8,634 bases of DNA, from NCBI GenBank assembly GCA_964564845.1, contig CAZMCN010000095.1, positions 1 to 8,634 of the forward strand, read 5' to 3'. The translations under genes were made by a program, and so were the position numbers. The notes under the pieces are model-generated. The model was given only the letters and a program-made list of their open reading frames with translations. It searched no databases and was not told the DNA's origin. Each line of letters opens with the position of its first letter. The stretch's first letter is position 1. Shown one piece after another: positions 6,459 through 8,634 of the stretch. The stretch comes from CAYXPG01 sp964564845. Its GTDB lineage: Bacteria; Planctomycetota; Phycisphaerae; Sedimentisphaerales; Anaerobacaceae.

Positions 6459-7542
6459 TATTATTGGCGGTAGTTTCCAGGACAGCGATAATAGCTAAAA
6501 TCATAATGGTCTGGAAGAAAATCAGAATTGCGCCGGCCAGATTGACCTGATACAAAAAAGTCGCGCCCAGGCCGGTGCAAAGGGTTGCCAAATATAGAGT
6601 TAAAACCGTCTTGGTGTCGGTCAGGCCGCGTCTCTTTAATCGATGTGAAAAATGCTGGGTGTCACCGATGAACGGGCTTTTGCCCTGCTTAATCCGCAGC
6701 AGTGTTACGCTGATAAAATCATAAAGCGGTACGGCCATAACAAGCAGAGGCAGAAAGACCGGATAGCGCGGCCCGCTCAGGTCCTGGTGATAATACGTGG
6801 TGCGGAGAGTCAACAGGGCAACAACAAAACCAATTACAAACGAGCCGGCGTCGCCGGCGAAGATTTTTGCCGGTGGGAAATTGAATACTAAAAAACCAAG
6901 CAACGTTCCTGTGAAAACGAGCGCCAGTGAGCCAACAAAGACCTGGCCGCTTAACGCGGCTGCGGTGAATAAAATACAGGTTGCAATGACAGCGATTCCG
7001 GCGGAAAGGCCGTCCATATTGTCAAGAAAATTAAAGGCGTTAATAATCAGAACTATCCAAAAGGCCGATAGCACAGAGGTTATTATTTTACTTTCGATGA
7101 ACAGCTCAACTCTGATATCGCCGAAGAAAGCGGCAATAAATGCAACAGTGAACTGAATGATGAGTTTGAAAAACGGGCCAAGATGCTTTACATCATCGGC
7201 AAGGCCGAGCGCAAAGAGAACAATAATACTAATCAGCACAATCGCAAGCTGGTCGATTTTAGCTAAGAAATCGGCGGGGTCAACACCGGCGGATTCTGCA
7301 AGAGGGCCCAAACGGCCGGGGGCAGCTAAAAATTTAATTGCAATAATTGCAGCGAAGATGATAATTGCAAGTGCGGCGAAGATTGCAATGCCGCCGCCAA
7401 GAGGGACAGCCGTGCGATGGTGCCTGTCGCCGGTAGGGTGAGCGAGAAAACCGGCACGGGCGGCGAGGTTTTTTGTAACGGCTGTTAAAAAAGCCGAGAG
7501 CACAAACGAACCGGCCAATAAAACAATCGCTAAAATAATCAA
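6439..7542 (-). CDS. WecA/TagO/MraY-family polyprenyl-phosphate sugar-1-phosphate transferase
   Basis: This 367-residue multi-pass membrane enzyme has the family's ordered motifs: LGLADDVKHLGP with Asp116/Asp117, NAFNFLDNMDGLSAG (168-182), FPPAKIFAGDAGS (222-234) with Asp231, and the cytoplasmic GDTQHFSHR (293-301) near the position of the HxHH-type loop. About ten hydrophobic stretches separate them. Such enzymes move a sugar-1-phosphate, usually GlcNAc-1-P, from its UDP form to undecaprenyl phosphate on the cytoplasmic side, the first step of O-antigen, common antigen or wall polymer synthesis. The pattern is closer to WecA/TagO than to MraY, judging from DNMDG and the GDTQHFSHR loop; the sugar is unproven. 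The start is TTG at 7542, overlapping the upstream TGA as TTGA. No good Shine-Dalgarno is near, so reinitiation is likely. An extra segment (about 70-95) between the first helices is somewhat long. The next gene, an O-antigen ligase-like protein, would act later in the same pathway. Confidence 0.92.
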   Translation of the reverse strand: MIILAIVLLAGSFVLSAFLTAVTKNLAARAGFLAHPTGDRHHRTAVPLGGGIAIFAALAIIIFAAIIAIKFLAAPGRLGPLAESAGVDPADFLAKIDQLAIVLISIIVLFALGLADDVKHLGPFFKLIIQFTVAFIAAFFGDIRVELFIESKIITSVLSAFWIVLIINAFNFLDNMDGLSAGIAVIATCILFTAAALSGQVFVGSLALVFTGTLLGFLVFNFPPAKIFAGDAGSFVIGFVVALLTLRTTYYHQDLSGPRYPVFLPLLVMAVPLYDFISVTLLRIKQGKSPFIGDTQHFSHRLKRRGLTDTKTVLTLYLATLCTGLGATFLYQVNLAGAILIFFQTIMILAIIAVLETTANNNDKISR

Positions 7543-8081
7543 TGTTTCGATTTTAACTGCTCCAGTAAACGTGTTCTGACCTTATTAAAGAAATCATGAT
7601 AACACTGCTGGCGGTAATCAGGGTAAGTATAATCAAAAGGCCGCCATTTCCCCTTATCGTAAATCAGCGTTACCTCAGCGTACATTTTTTTGCCGATATA
7701 TATACGATGTGAATAGTTTTTTGTTGTGGCCAAAATCAGCTTCGACGGCTCTATCACGCCGGGGTCCAGATTAACAGGTCTTGGCAGGTCAATGTCCAGC
7801 TTCTGTGCCAGCTTCTGTTCGAGCTTATTTGCTTTGTGCTTGATTTTGGCTAATCTGCCCGGGTCGATGAGCTTTTCGACAGTGACAAACTGTTTTAAGA
7901 TATTCGGACCGGTCTGCTCATTATAATAATCGGTCATTCCGAACGGCCAGACGTCGCTTTGCAAATCGAGACTGCCAAACTCAGCGGCCAACGTTTCTAC
8001 GGCGGCCTTTAACGACTGTTTGTCAGCGGCTAAAATGCCGATGAGCAGCTTTACCGGCTTGGGTTCTTTGAGCTGCCACAT
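7539..8081 (-). CDS. DUF4416 family protein
   Basis: The 180-residue soluble protein matches the DUF4416 pattern as I recall it: PVKLLIGILA near the start, TDYYNEQTGP (50-59), FVTVEKLIDPGRLAKIKHKAN (65-85), RPVNLDPGVI (101-110), KLILATTKNYSHRIYIG (114-130), YAEVTLIY (134-141) and TYPDYR (152-157). The length fits the family. There is no signal peptide or membrane segment, so it should be cytoplasmic. No function is established to my knowledge. The many conserved polar residues (Asp, Tyr, His, Arg) suggest an enzyme or ligand binder, but that is inference. It begins 6 bp after the proS stop and ends in a 4-base overlap with the sugar-1-phosphate transferase. No clear Shine-Dalgarno precedes the ATG at 8081, consistent with coupling to proS. 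Confidence 0.88.
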   Translation of the reverse strand: MWQLKEPKPVKLLIGILAADKQSLKAAVETLAAEFGSLDLQSDVWPFGMTDYYNEQTGPNILKQFVTVEKLIDPGRLAKIKHKANKLEQKLAQKLDIDLPRPVNLDPGVIEPSKLILATTKNYSHRIYIGKKMYAEVTLIYDKGKWRPFDYTYPDYRQQCYHDFFNKVRTRLLEQLKSKH

Positions 8082-8087
8082 AGAGAG

Positions 8088-8634
8088 CTACCGGGCCTTT
8101 AGATTTTCTTTTAGTGAATCGACCAATTCGGTTGTTTTATCAACGGCCTGTTCAATCGGTACCATTATGCTTTCGGATTCGGCGCGGAGCTTGATTTCGA
8201 CGTTTCCTTTTGCCACGGCCTTTTTGCCGATTGTAACTCTGACGGGGATGCCAATAAGGTCGGCGTCCTTGAACTTGACTCCGCCGCGAAGCAGGCGGTC
8301 GTCGAGCAATACATCCACCCCGTCCTTGAGCAACTGCTGATAGATGTCTTCGGCAACTCTGGCAACCTTTTCATCGTCCTGGTTGACGCAGGTTACTAAA
8401 ACCTCAAACGGGGCAATTGTAATAGGGAAAATGATGCCATTTTTGTCGTTGGTGGTTTCGATGGCGGCGGCGAGGATGCGGTTAATACCAATACCGTAGC
8501 AGCCCATAAGAGGGGGTTTTTCGGAGCCGTTTTCATCAAGAAATTTTACGCCGAGCTTTTCGCTGTACTTGGTACCTAATTTGAAGACCTGTCCGACTTC
8601 GATACCCTTTTTAAAGAGCAGCTTTTTGCCTTTA
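8088..8634 (-). CDS. proS: Prolyl-tRNA synthetase, C-terminal part (gene runs off the window)
   Basis: About 181 C-terminal residues are visible; the start lies beyond the right edge. The enzyme charges tRNA-Pro with proline in the cytoplasm. Visible are the end of the class II catalytic core, with GIEVGQVFKLGTKYSEKLGV, FLDENGSEKPP and motif 3 MGCYGIGINRILAAAIE. The anticodon-binding domain follows: PFEVLVTCVNQDD, DDRLLRGGVKFKDADLIGIP and VRVTIGKKAV. The GTKYS and MGCYGIG forms mark the bacterial-type ProRS, not the archaeal/eukaryotic type. The frame is continuous from the edge (an ATG at 8507 is internal) to a TAG at 8088-8090. It is followed after 6 bp by the DUF4416 gene and probably heads the four-gene leftward operon seen here, although genes further upstream cannot be judged. 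Confidence 0.95.
   Translation of the reverse strand, partial: KGKKLLFKKGIEVGQVFKLGTKYSEKLGVKFLDENGSEKPPLMGCYGIGINRILAAAIETTNDKNGIIFPITIAPFEVLVTCVNQDDEKVARVAEDIYQQLLKDGVDVLLDDRLLRGGVKFKDADLIGIPVRVTIGKKAVAKGNVEIKLRAESESIMVPIEQAVDKTTELVDSLKENLKAR

Overview
The window looks like a chromosomal piece of a Gram-negative-type bacterium, most likely an uncultured member of Planctomycetota (perhaps the Phycisphaerae side). The evidence for this is indirect: the YebC opening reads GHSHWAGI, the prolyl-tRNA synthetase is bacterial type, there is a DUF4416 protein, an O-antigen ligase with a TPR tail, and a lipoprotein carrying a methyltransferase domain. DUF4416 also occurs in Omnitrophota and delta-proteobacterial lineages, so the phylum is an inference. 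Base composition is moderate and no phage or transposase gene is visible.

Left part (1-2600, mostly minus strand). A likely three-gene transcription unit reads leftward from a promoter near 2522-2550. It holds a small one-TM hypothetical protein (2478-2272), an intact lipoprotein that joins a signal peptide, a long coiled coil and a SAM-dependent methyltransferase domain (2239-1313), and a decayed APC-family amino acid permease (about 1300-242). The permease has three +1 frameshifts and appears to have lost about 100 internal residues. On the plus strand, facing this unit, is the broken start of a TetR-family regulator (2585-2806). Two inverted operator-like boxes (2561-2590) lie between them. 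This segment appears to be a regulated transport or envelope locus in decay, with only the methyltransferase lipoprotein clearly intact.

Middle (2807-3364). This is a gene-free spacer with a short palindrome, five tandem copies of a 23-bp unit, a T9 run and a good promoter for yebC. yebC (3365-4114, plus) encodes a YebC/TACO1-family protein. It converges on the next operon, and an inverted repeat covers the end of yebC and the 22-bp gap.

Right part (4137-8634, minus strand). A tightly packed operon reads leftward: proS (3' part only), a DUF4416 protein, a WecA/TagO/MraY-family polyprenyl-phosphate sugar-1-phosphate transferase, and an O-antigen ligase/polymerase-like membrane protein with C-terminal TPRs. 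Gaps are 6 bp, then overlaps of 4 and 20 bp, so the genes are probably translationally coupled. The last two fit the start of a lipid-linked surface glycan and its later polymerisation or transfer. Their placement behind a tRNA synthetase may tie envelope glycan synthesis to housekeeping expression.
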